Positions 18,718 to 26,324 are shown, counted from the first letter of the stretch. The stretch is DNA of 42,259 bases from Parageobacillus caldoxylosilyticus NBRC 107762 (GCF_000632715.1 NZ_BAWO01000020.1:1-42259), one strand, 5' to 3'. Program-made: numbers and translations. The notes: a model not told the origin generated them from the sequence alone.

Positions 18718-18726
18718 AACTATATT

Positions 18727-18741
18727 ATAAAACGTTTTCAA
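18727..18741. promoter_or_regulatory. cre-like site (CcpA) upstream of deoB
   Basis: Read on the minus strand, TTGAAAACGTTTTAT matches the catabolite responsive element consensus WTGNAANCGNWNNCW at all defined positions but the C near the end. It includes a perfect 10-bp palindrome AAAACGTTTT. It overlaps a TATAAT (18729-18724) that may be the operon's -10. Carbon catabolite repression of nucleoside use would be in keeping. Confidence 0.55.
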
Positions 18742-18822
18742 CAATACACGCAATAAAAAAATCGGCAAAGAATGCAGAAGCTGCCGCATTCTCCAACTGA
18801 TTAGCCTGTTTATGGCCAAACT

Positions 18823-18847
18823 AAAAAACCCGCTCGTACTAAGCGGG
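18823..18847 (-). terminator. Terminator of xerD
   Basis: CCCGCT and AGCGGG form a stem with a 7-nt loop, followed on the minus strand by TTTTTT. It starts 23 bp after the xerD stop. Confidence 0.85.
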
Positions 18848-18869
18848 CGTTTCTTGCAGGGACGGAAAG

Positions 18870-19766
18870 CTATGCGCGCGGATGGTACTGCTTATATACA
18901 TCTTTTAAGCGTGTTTTTGTGACATGCGTATAAATTTGCGTTGTGGAAATATCAGCATGTCCTAACAGCTCTTGCACGGCGCGCAAATCGGCACCGTTTT
19001 CAAGGAGATGCGTCGCAAATGAATGCCTTAGCGTATGCGGCGTCAGTTCTTTTTCAATGTTTGCTTCTTTCGCAAGTTTCTTCAAAATTTTCCAAAACCC
19101 TTGCCGCGTCAAGCGCTGTCCATGATGGTTTAAAAACAAGGCATCGGTTGTCCGTTTTTTTGGATCGATGAGCTGCGGGCGCGCGTGTTCCAAATATTCT
19201 TTTAAGGCTTTAATCGCCATGCTGCCGATCGGTACGATGCGCTCTTTATTTCCTTTTCCGTAGCAGCGGACAAATCCCATCGTCAAATGCACATCGGAAA
19301 GATTTAAGTTTACGAGCTCGCTGACGCGCATGCCGGTCGCATACAATAGCTCAAGCATCGCCTTGTCGCGAATGCCAAACGGTGTATTCGTCTTCGGCGC
19401 CTCGAGCAGCGCCTCTACTTCCTCCATGGACAGCACCTTTGGCAGCGTCCGTTCCATCTGCGGCGATTCAATATGTACCGACGGATCTTGCTCCGCTATT
19501 TTTTCGCGCAGAAGAAACTGATGGAACGAACGGATGGAAGCGATATGGCGGGCAATCGTTTTCGCCGAGCTCCCCTTTTCTTTTAAAAACTTTAAAAATT
19601 GCATAATATGCAGACGCGATACATCGTTCCACGAATGAATTTGCTCGACGTGGCGCAAATAGTGCGCATACTTCTTTAAATCTCTTTCATAGGAAACAAT
19701 GGTATTGTTCGCCAAATTCCGCTCCACTGTTAAATAATGAAGGAAATCTTTCATTTCATGTTCCAA
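18870..19766 (-). CDS. xerD: Tyrosine site-specific recombinase XerD
   Basis: With XerC it resolves chromosome dimers at dif near the end of replication. The 298-residue protein has the N-terminal SAM-like domain (1-100) and the catalytic domain with all key residues visible: Arg147 (GMRVSEL), Lys171, His244 and Arg247 (HTLRH), His270 and nucleophile Tyr279 (TQIYTHV). I use the TTG at 19766, nine nt after GGGGAG, because [12 protein letters not shown] aligns with B. subtilis XerD (RipX) from its first residue; ATG 19754 is the alternative. It follows yqzK and fur on the same strand, as in B. subtilis. Confidence 0.96.
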   Translation of the reverse strand: MEHEMKDFLHYLTVERNLANNTIVSYERDLKKYAHYLRHVEQIHSWNDVSRLHIMQFLKFLKEKGSSAKTIARHIASIRSFHQFLLREKIAEQDPSVHIESPQMERTLPKVLSMEEVEALLEAPKTNTPFGIRDKAMLELLYATGMRVSELVNLNLSDVHLTMGFVRCYGKGNKERIVPIGSMAIKALKEYLEHARPQLIDPKKRTTDALFLNHHGQRLTRQGFWKILKKLAKEANIEKELTPHTLRHSFATHLLENGADLRAVQELLGHADISTTQIYTHVTKTRLKDVYKQYHPRA

Positions 19767-19772
19767 CGCTCT

Positions 19773-19985
19773 CTACTCCCCATCGCGATAAAAAAATAGT
19801 AGCCGACTAAGCCAGTCGAATGACGGGCTTTCAACGGTCGAAACTTTTATGGCCGATCCCTGCGGTTCATCGTAACGGTGGTAATTGTCGTATTCGTGGT
19901 TAAACCATACAAGACTATAATAAAATAAAATTGTACACCCCGTAAATAAAAGAAATACTTTCACCATCTGCCATAACGTTCTCAT
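19773..19985 (-). CDS. yqzK: YqzK-like small membrane protein (DUF4227)
   Basis: A 70-residue protein starting MRTLWQMVKVFLLFTGCTI, with one hydrophobic helix (about 8-27) and a polar tail rich in Tyr, His and Asp (NHEYDNYHRYDEP). The size, layout and position between fur and xerD match B. subtilis YqzK; the function is not known. ATG 19985 follows GAGGAGGAG. An in-frame ATG 23 codons upstream has no ribosome binding site. It ends 6 bp before the xerD start, suggesting cotranscription. Confidence 0.85.
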   Translation of the reverse strand: MRTLWQMVKVFLLFTGCTILFYYSLVWFNHEYDNYHRYDEPQGSAIKVSTVESPSFDWLSRLLFFYRDGE

Positions 19986-20055
19986 GGCGCTCCTCCTCAT
20001 TTTCAAATATATGCTTACTATGAGGATATGCCATGATTTTTCCTGTTTATACATA

Positions 20056-20086
20056 AAAAACCTTTCCCGCTGGAAAAGGTTTTTTA
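20056..20086 (-). terminator. Terminator of fur
   Basis: AAAAAACCTTTTCC (minus strand) pairs with GGGAAAGGTTTTTT around a short loop. The 5' arm begins at the fur stop codon and the 3' end is T-rich. It separates fur from yqzK-xerD. Confidence 0.88.
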
Positions 20087-20548
20087 TTTTTCATTTTGTT
20101 CTTCCATATGTTTTTGCTGGCAGCGATAACAAATGCCGTGGAATGTTAAGCGGTGATCTTTAATTTTAAACTTCCAATCTCGCTCCACAATCGCTTCTAC
20201 TTCCTCTAATAAATCCTCTTCAATTTCCGCTACCGAACCGCATTCGATGCACACCAAGTGATGATGAAAATGCGCTGCCCCTTCTTTGCGAAGGTCGTAG
20301 CGGGACACCCCATCTCCAAAATTAATTTTATCGACAATTTTCAGCTCGGTTAATAGCTCAAGCGTCCGATACACAGTAGCTAACCCGATTTCCGGGGATT
20401 TCTCTTTAACGAGGAGGTAGACGTCTTCTGCACTTAAATGATCTTCCTCATGCTCTAATAAAACACGCACCGTCGCTTCCCGCTGCGGTGTTAACTTGTA
20501 GCCAGCCGTATGCAACTGCTTCTTAATTCGTTCAACTCGATCTTCCAT
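20084..20548 (-). CDS. fur: Ferric uptake regulator (Fur family)
   Basis: An iron-dependent repressor of uptake genes, acting as a dimer. The 154-residue protein has the winged helix domain (1-85, with GLATVYRTLELL as recognition helix region) and the dimerisation domain. The metal-binding AHFHHHLVCIECG and the second CYRC pair give four cysteines of a structural zinc site. The position next to xerD and its overall sequence fit Fur itself rather than PerR or Zur, although the family cannot be split by motif alone. The start ATG 20548 follows GAGGGAGGG. A promoter with an extended -10 lies upstream. Confidence 0.93.
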   Translation of the reverse strand: MEDRVERIKKQLHTAGYKLTPQREATVRVLLEHEEDHLSAEDVYLLVKEKSPEIGLATVYRTLELLTELKIVDKINFGDGVSRYDLRKEGAAHFHHHLVCIECGSVAEIEEDLLEEVEAIVERDWKFKIKDHRLTFHGICYRCQQKHMEEQNEK

Positions 20549-20579
20549 GTTTTATTCCCTCCCTCGCCATTCAACTACC

Positions 20580-20609
20580 ATTATAACAAAAGAAAGAGGG
20601 AAGTATCAA
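20580..20609 (-). promoter_or_regulatory. Sigma-A promoter of fur
   Basis: On the minus strand TTGATA (20609-20604) is followed after 18 bp by TATAAT (20585-20580), with a TGn extended -10. No clear 7-1-7 Fur box overlaps it. Confidence 0.65.
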
Positions 20610-20662
20610 AATAAAGTTATTATTACAAGAGAATAAAAATGATTATTATATAAAAATAATTA

Positions 20663-21307
20663 TTAATTGCCGATAAGTTGAATAATTTGCTTCATAAAAA
20701 ATGGGGAAACATACGCCTCTAACGAAGAGGAAACAAACAAACTGACGCTAATGACGAGCATTGCCATCGTATAGCGCATAATCATTGGGAAAATCGGTTC
20801 ATGCGTCCGCTTCATAAACTGGTTGCGCACCATCTGCAGGGAGAACGACACAGAAATGACTCCCATGACAATAAAAGCAGGAATGATAATTAAATTTTGC
20901 GGCATGACCGAGACAAAGGACAATAGAAAGCCTTGCCACCCCATTTGATTTACTAAAAATCCAACCGTAAACCCGACGACAATCCCTTTTAAAAATAGCA
21001 AAATTAAAATGATCGGAAGACCGATAATGGAAATGCCCAACACCCACATTAAACCGATATATTTTAAATTATGAAAATAGCTTTGTTGAAACATATCCTG
21101 CGCGCTGGCAAGGTTTCCTTTCGACACTTGTCCAAAAAATTGCGTCAAATAATAGTACAAATCTTGCTTTTGGCTGAAATTAAGGCTGTTAACAACAATT
21201 GAACCGAAAATAACTCCCATTAAAAATAGGACGATGACAAATAAATACATGGACGCATGCTCGCGCATATGTACAGCAACGATTGATTTCAGCGGATGTC
21301 TTCTCAT
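20663..21307 (-). CDS. spoIIM: Stage II sporulation protein M
   Basis: SpoIIM forms the DMP complex with SpoIID and SpoIIP in the mother cell membrane and is needed to dissolve septal peptidoglycan during engulfment. The 214-residue protein has about five membrane helices, starting with YLFVIVLFLMGVIFGSIVVN (20-39). It has the family-typical long second half with VSFSLQMVRNQFMKR. The start is ATG 21307 after GGAGG; a longer frame overlaps the promoter. A sigma-E-type promoter lies immediately upstream. It lies upstream of fur, as in B. subtilis. Confidence 0.95.
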   Translation of the reverse strand: MRRHPLKSIVAVHMREHASMYLFVIVLFLMGVIFGSIVVNSLNFSQKQDLYYYLTQFFGQVSKGNLASAQDMFQQSYFHNLKYIGLMWVLGISIIGLPIILILLFLKGIVVGFTVGFLVNQMGWQGFLLSFVSVMPQNLIIIPAFIVMGVISVSFSLQMVRNQFMKRTHEPIFPMIMRYTMAMLVISVSLFVSSSLEAYVSPFFMKQIIQLIGN

Positions 21308-21339
21308 CTTTTTCCGTCCTCCTATTTTTCTCTTAGTAG

Positions 21340-21368
21340 ATTGTATGTGCAAGTCTTGTATGTATGAC
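21340..21368 (-). promoter_or_regulatory. Candidate sigma-E promoter of spoIIM
   Basis: On the minus strand GTCATA (21368-21363) is followed after 15 bp by CATACAAT (21347-21340), a perfect match to the sigma-E -10 consensus CATACAHT. B. subtilis spoIIM is a mother-cell sigma-E gene. The -10 ends about 32 bp before the start codon. Confidence 0.8.
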
Positions 21369-21381
21369 ACATTTTCGGCAA

Positions 21382-21414
21382 AAAGAAAAGCCCGTCTGAC
21401 AAAAGACGAGCCTT
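21382..21414 (-). terminator. Terminator of the nudF-EndoQ operon
   Basis: On the minus strand, AAGGCTCGTCT pairs with AGACGGGCTTT (11 bp with two G-U pairs) across a 6-nt loop, followed by a T-rich run. It starts about 20 bp after the stop of the endonuclease Q-like gene. Confidence 0.85.
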
Positions 21415-21435
21415 GTAGAAAATGCGTAGCTTGTA

Positions 21436-22599
21436 CTATTCGGAAAAAACTTTTCCATATTTTCCGCCACCCCCGGCTTGAATCGAGAGATCTCCCCGGC
21501 GCGCGAGAATAATAACTTTCGCTAGCTTTTCCCCGACGGCCTGTTCCAGCTCTTCCTCTGTCGCTTGATGAAGCACGTACATTTCCGTGCCGAAGCGATC
21601 GAGCAGTTTTTTATACGTTTTCGGACCAAGACCAGGGATAAACTCAAGCGGCACTTGATAAATATATGGCGGGCGCTTTGGCGGAACGCCGCCTGTTTTC
21701 AGCTCTTGCAGCCGGTCAAATACCCCTTTCACTTTCCGATGATGGCCGCAGGCTGGGCAGCGTTCATCATCGGGATTCATCGGCTGAAAGCATCGTTCGC
21801 ATGTCGTTTGGTGGTATTTGCCGAGTTTTGGATTTAAACCATAATTGGCGGCGACGCCTCGCCCATCCTGTTGTTGCAGCGCTTTTTTCAGCTCGGCAAA
21901 TGTCGGGGCGTTCATGCGCACCTCTTGGTACTCTCGCGCGATTTTCCGCAGCGAATGAGCATCGGAATTGGAAAGGTATGGGTAGCGGTGCAATTCGGCG
22001 ATTTGATCTGCCATCTCTGTATCCGCACTTAACCCCAATTCGATGGCGTCAATCCAATCAGGTGCAAACACTTCCGTTAAGCTTTTCTTCACTCCTTTGC
22101 CGTACAAGCTTTTAAACGGCGTAAACGCATGGGCGGGAATAAACAATCCGCCTAATTGTTTAACGACGCCTTGCAGCTCGCGACCCGTGCCGTACATGCG
22201 CTGCGAGCTGAGTGAAATGTTTTTCACCCGCTCCTTCAGCCACCCGGAAAATGCGCGCATCGCCAGAACCGTCGGCAAAAAAGCAAGCACATGAATCGGT
22301 CCTTGACAATGTTCGTCATAAACTTCGATTTCGCTTCCTAATAAAAGCGTCACCTCGCCGGCGATGACACCACCGTCCTTATGCTCGTACCAGCCTTTTG
22401 TGTTCATCCCTTGTTCTAATTCATCGAGCACTTCAGGAACGTGGCAGTCAATGATGCCGACCATATTCAGTCCTTTGACATGCGCCGCCTCGTACAAAAT
22501 GTTCGTCAGCGTTAATGATTTCGCGCCGGTAATTTTGACCGGCCGGCCGGAAGCAGTACGGCCGATGTGAATATGTAAATCGACATAATAGTTATGCAT
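21436..22599 (-). CDS. yqxK: Endonuclease Q-family protein (PHP, zinc ribbon and helix-hairpin-helix domains)
   Basis: EndoQ-type enzymes nick DNA 5' to deaminated bases such as uracil and hypoxanthine. The 387-residue protein has a PHP domain with metal ligands in VDLHIHIG (His9, His11), SEIEVYD and LSNSDAH. A zinc ribbon follows (Cys267, Cys270, Cys281, Cys284), then a helix-hairpin-helix (FIPGLGPKTYKKLL, about 320-333). This order matches archaeal and Bacillus EndoQ. Older databases call it YqxK or a helicase-like protein. ATG 22599 follows GGGAG and overlaps the nudF stop by 8 bp, so the two are coupled. EndoQ activity itself is inferred from architecture. Confidence 0.85.
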   Translation of the reverse strand: MHNYYVDLHIHIGRTASGRPVKITGAKSLTLTNILYEAAHVKGLNMVGIIDCHVPEVLDELEQGMNTKGWYEHKDGGVIAGEVTLLLGSEIEVYDEHCQGPIHVLAFLPTVLAMRAFSGWLKERVKNISLSSQRMYGTGRELQGVVKQLGGLFIPAHAFTPFKSLYGKGVKKSLTEVFAPDWIDAIELGLSADTEMADQIAELHRYPYLSNSDAHSLRKIAREYQEVRMNAPTFAELKKALQQQDGRGVAANYGLNPKLGKYHQTTCERCFQPMNPDDERCPACGHHRKVKGVFDRLQELKTGGVPPKRPPYIYQVPLEFIPGLGPKTYKKLLDRFGTEMYVLHQATEEELEQAVGEKLAKVIILARRGDLSIQAGGGGKYGKVFSE

Positions 22600-23152
22600 G
22601 TTTTTCTCCCGTGACACGGCGCAGTTGCAAATATTGCAAGGCGTACGCCGTTTTCGCATCATAAATTTCTTGCTTCTCCAGCATTTTCAACGCCTCCTCC
22701 AACGTCACTTCTAAAACATCAACGAATTCATCTTCATCGAGCGATGCGGCATCTTCCAATTTCTCCAGCCCTTCCGCCACATATAAATGAATCAGTTCAT
22801 CGGCAAATCCCGGCGACGTATAAAATGACACGATATGGCGCATCGACTGGGCGCGGTAGCCTGTTTCCTCTTCTAATTCACGCTGTGCTGAGGCAAACGG
22901 CTCTTCCCCTTTTTCTAACTTGCCCGCCGGAATTTCCACTAATACTCGTTCAAGCGCTTTACGGTATTGGCGGACAAGCACGAGCTTCCCGTCTTTGGTA
23001 ATCGGAATCACCGCCACCGCTCCTGGATGTTTAATGACTTCCCGCTTGCTCGTTTTTCCGTTTGGCAGTTGTACGTCTTCCACATATAGTTGAACAACTT
23101 TGCCGCTAAATATTTTTTCTTTGCGAATCGTTTTTTCTACTAAATGGTCCAT
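22592..23152 (-). CDS. nudF: ADP-ribose pyrophosphatase (Nudix hydrolase)
   Basis: It hydrolyses ADP-ribose to AMP and ribose 5-phosphate, removing a reactive NAD breakdown product. The 186-residue protein has a full Nudix box running from about residue 77 to 99, with RELEEETG (91-98) as the catalytic core. HPGAVAVIPI precedes it and TSPGFADELIHLY follows, typical of ADPRase. The start is ATG 23152 (MDHLVEKTIRK) after GGGAG. It is the first gene of a two-gene operon with the EndoQ-like gene, an interesting pairing of nucleotide sanitation and DNA repair. Confidence 0.93.
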   Translation of the reverse strand: MDHLVEKTIRKEKIFSGKVVQLYVEDVQLPNGKTSKREVIKHPGAVAVIPITKDGKLVLVRQYRKALERVLVEIPAGKLEKGEEPFASAQRELEEETGYRAQSMRHIVSFYTSPGFADELIHLYVAEGLEKLEDAASLDEDEFVDVLEVTLEEALKMLEKQEIYDAKTAYALQYLQLRRVTGEKHA

Positions 23153-23204
23153 GTTCTTCTCTCCCGTCAAAATAATTATTTTCCCATTTATTGTACTACA
23201 TCAT

Positions 23205-23232
23205 TTGAGAAAGTTTTACTTTACAGTATACT
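23205..23232 (+). promoter_or_regulatory. Sigma-A promoter of yqkF
   Basis: TTGAGA (23205-23210) is followed after 16 bp by TATACT (23227-23232). It lies about 37 bp before the aldo/keto reductase start, in the gap divergent from nudF. Confidence 0.65.
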
Positions 23233-23268
23233 AATGAAAAAAAAAACCATTAAGGGAGGATGCCTATC

Positions 23269-24189
23269 ATGAAAAAACGCCGCATCGGCTTATCCGATTT
23301 ATATGTGAGCGAAATCGGGCTTGGCTGCATGTCGCTTGGCACAGATGAGAAAAAAGCGATCCGCATTATTCACGAGGCGCTCGAACGGGGCATTAACTAT
23401 TTGGATACGGCGGATTTGTATGACCGCGGACTGAATGAAGAATTCGTCGGCAAGGCGGTCAAAGGGAAACGCGACCAAGTCATCATCGCAACAAAAGTCG
23501 GCAACCGCTGGGAAGAAGGAAAAGACGGCTGGTTTTGGGATCCATCGAAACAATACATTAAAGCGGAAGTAAAAGAAAGCTTGCGCCGCCTGCAAACGGA
23601 TTACATCGATTTATACCAGCTCCATGGCGGCACAATCGACGATCCGATCGATGAAACGATTGAAGCATTTGAAGAATTAAAACAAGAAGGAGTAATCCGC
23701 TACTACGGCATTTCCTCGATTCGTCCCAATGTCATCCGCGAATACGTCAAGCGCTCAAACATCGTCAGCGTCATGATGCAATACAGCTTGCTTGATCGCC
23801 GTCCGGAAGAGTGGTTTCCGCTACTAAGCGAGCATCATATCAGCGTCATCGTCCGCGGACCTGTGGCCAAAGGGCTGCTGACGGAGCGGCCATTAGAGGC
23901 GGCAAGCGATTCCGTCAAAGAAAACGGCTATCTTGATTATACATATGAGGAATTGAAGACACTGCTCCCAAAACTGAAGGAGAAAACAGGCGAACGCCGC
24001 TCACTTACGGCAACGGCGCTGCAGTTTTGCTTGTATGACCCGGTTGTCGCCGCCGTCATTCCAGGAGCAAGCAGCGTTGAACAGCTTATCGAAAATGTCC
24101 ATGCCGCTTCTGCGCCGCCTTTGAGTGAAGAGGAATACGAATGGTTGCGCCAGCAAACAAAAGCGTCCACCTATCAAGCGCATCGATAA
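23269..24189 (+). CDS. yqkF: Aldo/keto reductase, YqkF-like
   Basis: An NADPH-dependent oxidoreductase of the AKR family with unknown natural substrate. The 306-residue protein has the AKR core motifs: GLGCMSLG at the N-terminus, YLDTADLYDRGLNEE with catalytic Asp and Tyr, IIATKVG with catalytic Lys, and DYIDLYQLHG with the histidine. The C-terminal PGASSVEQLIENVHA binds NADP. I use ATG 23269 nine nt after GGGAGG; an ATG three codons earlier overlaps that site. It is divergent from nudF, the same neighbourhood as yqkF in B. subtilis. Own promoter and terminator. Confidence 0.92.
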   Translation: MKKRRIGLSDLYVSEIGLGCMSLGTDEKKAIRIIHEALERGINYLDTADLYDRGLNEEFVGKAVKGKRDQVIIATKVGNRWEEGKDGWFWDPSKQYIKAEVKESLRRLQTDYIDLYQLHGGTIDDPIDETIEAFEELKQEGVIRYYGISSIRPNVIREYVKRSNIVSVMMQYSLLDRRPEEWFPLLSEHHISVIVRGPVAKGLLTERPLEAASDSVKENGYLDYTYEELKTLLPKLKEKTGERRSLTATALQFCLYDPVVAAVIPGASSVEQLIENVHAASAPPLSEEEYEWLRQQTKASTYQAHR

Positions 24190-24200
24190 GTTAACGGCCA

Positions 24201-24233
24201 AAAAGCGGAAAGAGCAGCGTTCTTTCCGCTTTC
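24201..24233 (+). terminator. Terminator of yqkF
   Basis: AAAGCGGAAAG and CTTTCCGCTTT form an 11-bp stem followed by CGTTTTTA. It lies between the convergent yqkF and MFS genes and may serve both. Confidence 0.85.
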
Positions 24234-24237
24234 GTTT

Positions 24238-25443
24238 TTATGAGATATATTTGTTTCGCGCCGCACCGAGGCCGGAGAAAAGCAAACAGCCAGAAGCGAA
24301 GAGCAGCAAGCCCAGCGGAGCGGTCCATCCTTTCGTGATGTCGTAAAGCCACCCAAACGCCGGCGGCCCAAACGCGGCCAGCAAATAGCCGAACGATTGT
24401 GCCATCGCCGATAAATCAGCCGCCTGCATGGCATGACGCGTACGAAGCGTAAAAAACATCATCGCTAGCGAAAAAGCAAAGCCTGCTCCTATCCCTAATA
24501 AAACCGCCGACAGCCACATGAACGATGCGCTTTGGAACAAACAGCCGACTATTCCCGCTGCCATTAACAAAAAAGTAAGGAACACAAGCAGCTTTTGATT
24601 TTCCATTTTCTCTGCCATCACCGGAACGATAAACATAAATGGCAGCTGGGCGAATTGAAACAAAAACAGCATCCATCCCGCCATTTCCTCATTCATTCCT
24701 TTGCCCTGCAGCAGAACAGGAAGCCATGTGATCAACGAATAAAACAAAAATGACTGCACTCCCATAAATATCGTCACTTGCCAGGCCAATAGCGACTTCC
24801 AGAGCGGCGCTCTTCCTGTATGTGCCGCCGGCAGCAGCGGAACTTTTTTGCGATAGCGGACTTGCGGCGCCCATAATAGGAAGGCGGCAATCGTCAGCAC
24901 CGCCCAAAAGCGAAGCGAACCTCTCCAGCCAAGCCCCCATGTTTCCGCCAGCGGAATGCTGAATCCAGAAGCGAGCGCCGCGCTAAGATTCATCGCCACC
25001 GTATACGTTCCCATCATCGCGCCAAGCTGGTTTGCAAACTTTTCTTTTATTAGCGCCGGCATCAATACATTATCTACCGCAATCGCAGTGCCAATGAAAA
25101 TCGTCCCGGCAAACAGGAAAAAGGCGCTGTCCAGCGGGCGCATGATATGCCCAATCAGCAGGAAAAGAAGGGAATATAACAAAACAGCCTCCATGCCGAA
25201 CCTTCGCGCCAGCCGCGAAGCAAACGGAGACAGAACCGCAAATGCCAGCAGCGGAATGGTTGTCAATATGCCGGCCGCCGTATTGAAAAGATGCAGGCTT
25301 TGCTGAATGGATGGAACAAGCGGCCCGACCGCGGTAATCGGGGCGCGCAAGTTGGTGGCAAGAAAAACGACGCCGACCGCTAAAAAGATCCATGCGGCTT
25401 TACGACGCGACTCACCCGTTCTTTCCATCGAATGAGCGTCCAT
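24238..25443 (-). CDS. MFS transporter of the CynX/NimT type
   Basis: A 12-helix major facilitator superfamily exporter or anion carrier of 401 residues. The first helix ends in ATNLRAPITAVGPLVP, the motif of CynX/NimT (cyanate / 2-nitroimidazole) relatives, followed by the loop motif FASRLARRFGME. The second half starts after the central loop near residue 205. The substrate cannot be told from sequence. The ATG at 25443 is eight nt after AAGGAG. It faces yqkF; the upstream neighbour yqkE lies 26 bp away on the same strand and may be cotranscribed. It sits where yqkD would be expected from B. subtilis order. Confidence 0.85.
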   Translation of the reverse strand: MDAHSMERTGESRRKAAWIFLAVGVVFLATNLRAPITAVGPLVPSIQQSLHLFNTAAGILTTIPLLAFAVLSPFASRLARRFGMEAVLLYSLLFLLIGHIMRPLDSAFFLFAGTIFIGTAIAVDNVLMPALIKEKFANQLGAMMGTYTVAMNLSAALASGFSIPLAETWGLGWRGSLRFWAVLTIAAFLLWAPQVRYRKKVPLLPAAHTGRAPLWKSLLAWQVTIFMGVQSFLFYSLITWLPVLLQGKGMNEEMAGWMLFLFQFAQLPFMFIVPVMAEKMENQKLLVFLTFLLMAAGIVGCLFQSASFMWLSAVLLGIGAGFAFSLAMMFFTLRTRHAMQAADLSAMAQSFGYLLAAFGPPAFGWLYDITKGWTAPLGLLLFASGCLLFSGLGAARNKYIS

Positions 25444-25469
25444 GGCAATCTCCTTCCTTTTTTCGACTT

Positions 25470-25712
25470 TTACTTAAATTGGCGCCAAACTAAGTCGCTC
25501 TCATCCAGCAGCTGGGCAAACGTTTTCTGTTGCTCCCTCCTCCGCGCCTCCTCCCGCTTCCGCGCTTCTTCTTCCGCTTTCCGCCGCTCTTCTTGATGCA
25601 TGAGCTCCTCTTTTTTCTTCTTTAGCCTCATAAATAATTCGTCATTCAAACGATCCTTTAGCAAAAGCGGCTCTTCTTCTTGCTTGCCCCGATCTTTTTT
25701 CCGTTTATTCAT
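25470..25712 (-). CDS. yqkE: YqkE-like charged coiled-coil protein (DUF3886)
   Basis: An 80-residue protein dominated by Lys, Arg and Glu, with a predicted continuous helix from about residue 20 to 65 (ELMHQEERRKAEEEARKREE) and a conserved end FAQLLDESDLVWRQFK. Size, composition and location match B. subtilis YqkE; the function is not known. The ATG at 25712 (MNKRKKDRG) lies six nt after GGGGGG; an ATG two codons earlier touches that site. No signal peptide or membrane segment. Confidence 0.85.
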   Translation of the reverse strand: MNKRKKDRGKQEEEPLLLKDRLNDELFMRLKKKKEELMHQEERRKAEEEARKREEARRREQQKTFAQLLDESDLVWRQFK

Positions 25713-25792
25713 ATCCATCCCCCCATGAATAAAACATTATTTCTTCCTGCATGATAAAAACGAACCAATTTTACGCAAAGGAGCGAAAGAAA

Positions 25793-25912
25793 ATGGCAGA
25801 AAATCGCGCCCAAAAAGGAAAACCGACCGCAGATACCGTCAAACCAACAATCGCCAAAGAAGAACTAGAAAAAGCGGTCCATCCGACCAAGCGGCAAAAC
25901 ACCCCACAATAA
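25793..25912 (+). CDS. 39-residue hydrophilic peptide
   Basis: A short frame starts at an ATG seven nt after AAAGGAG. It encodes MAENRAQKGKPTADTVKPTI, then AKEELEKAVHPTKRQNTPQ. It is basic, highly polar and probably disordered or helical, with no membrane segment. It is the only plus-strand frame between yqkE and yqkC and is followed immediately by the 137-bp hairpin repeat. I do not recognise a family. The strong ribosome binding site and codon pattern support it being real. Confidence 0.6.
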   Translation: MAENRAQKGKPTADTVKPTIAKEELEKAVHPTKRQNTPQ

Positions 25913-25913
25913 C

Positions 25914-26050
25914 GAAAAGCGGAAGCGCCGTGTTTAGCTTTCGAAGCCAAATGTTCTTCGACCGCAGGGGTGCTTGCCACCCCGAGGGCGAAGGTTATTT
26001 GGCAGAAGAAGGCTAGGCGCTGTAGCTAGACAATCGGAAAAGCGGAGGCG
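25914..26050. repeat. 137-bp interspersed hairpin repeat
   Basis: The element is bounded by near-identical direct repeats, GAAAAGCGGAAGCG (25914-25927) and GAAAAGCGGAGGCG (26037-26050). Inside is one long imperfect stem-loop. GCGCC (25925) pairs with GGCGC (26016), GCCAAAT (25946) with ATTTGGC (25997), and CTTCG (25956) with CGAAG (25989). GGGGTG (25967) pairs with CACCCC (25978) around a 5-nt loop. The ends and the GTAGCTAGACAA segment resemble an abundant intergenic repeat of Geobacillus and Bacillus genomes. No coding capacity is seen. Confidence 0.75.
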
Positions 26051-26055
26051 AGCAG

Positions 26056-26086
26056 AAAAACCGTAACCGGAATGGTTACGGTTTTT
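26056..26086. terminator. Bidirectional terminator next to yqkC
   Basis: AAAAACCGTAACC and GGTTACGGTTTTT form a perfect 13-bp stem with a 5-nt loop. The yqkC stop codon overlaps the edge of the hairpin. It closes the yqkB-yqkC unit and shields the repeat element. Confidence 0.9.
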
Positions 26087-26324
26087 ATAAAATTTCTGTA
26101 ATATGCGGCATATGTTCATCTATCCACGACACCGCCTCGTCGAGCGTGGCAAATTCTTTCGTTTCAAACGTCATTTCATTCTGCAAAAGCCAAACGTCTT
26201 TTGGCTCGTGATAAGGGCCGGCGATCGACCAATGCAGCAAACTGTACGGGTCGCTTCCATGCAAAAACGACACCCACGTTTTCTGCTTTGCTACATCTTT
26301 TAGTTGCTTTAATTTATCGTTCAT
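26085..26324 (-). CDS. yqkC: YqkC-like protein (DUF2552)
   Basis: A 79-residue protein, the same length as I recall for B. subtilis YqkC, with unknown function. It starts MNDKLKQLKDVAKQKTWVSF and contains the W/H-rich segment GSDPYSLLHWSIAGPYH and a C-terminal helical EAVSWIDEHMPHITEIL. No signal peptide or membrane helix. The ATG at 26324 overlaps the end of yqkB by 11 bp and has only a weak GAGTGA ribosome binding site, so translation is probably coupled. A TTG seven codons upstream is possible but less likely. Confidence 0.85.
   Translation of the reverse strand: MNDKLKQLKDVAKQKTWVSFLHGSDPYSLLHWSIAGPYHEPKDVWLLQNEMTFETKEFATLDEAVSWIDEHMPHITEIL

Noticed and set aside
25771-25980. Minus-strand 69-codon frame over the small peptide and repeat
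   Set aside because: Antisense to a better-supported plus-strand gene and extends into the hairpin repeat; no ribosome binding site.
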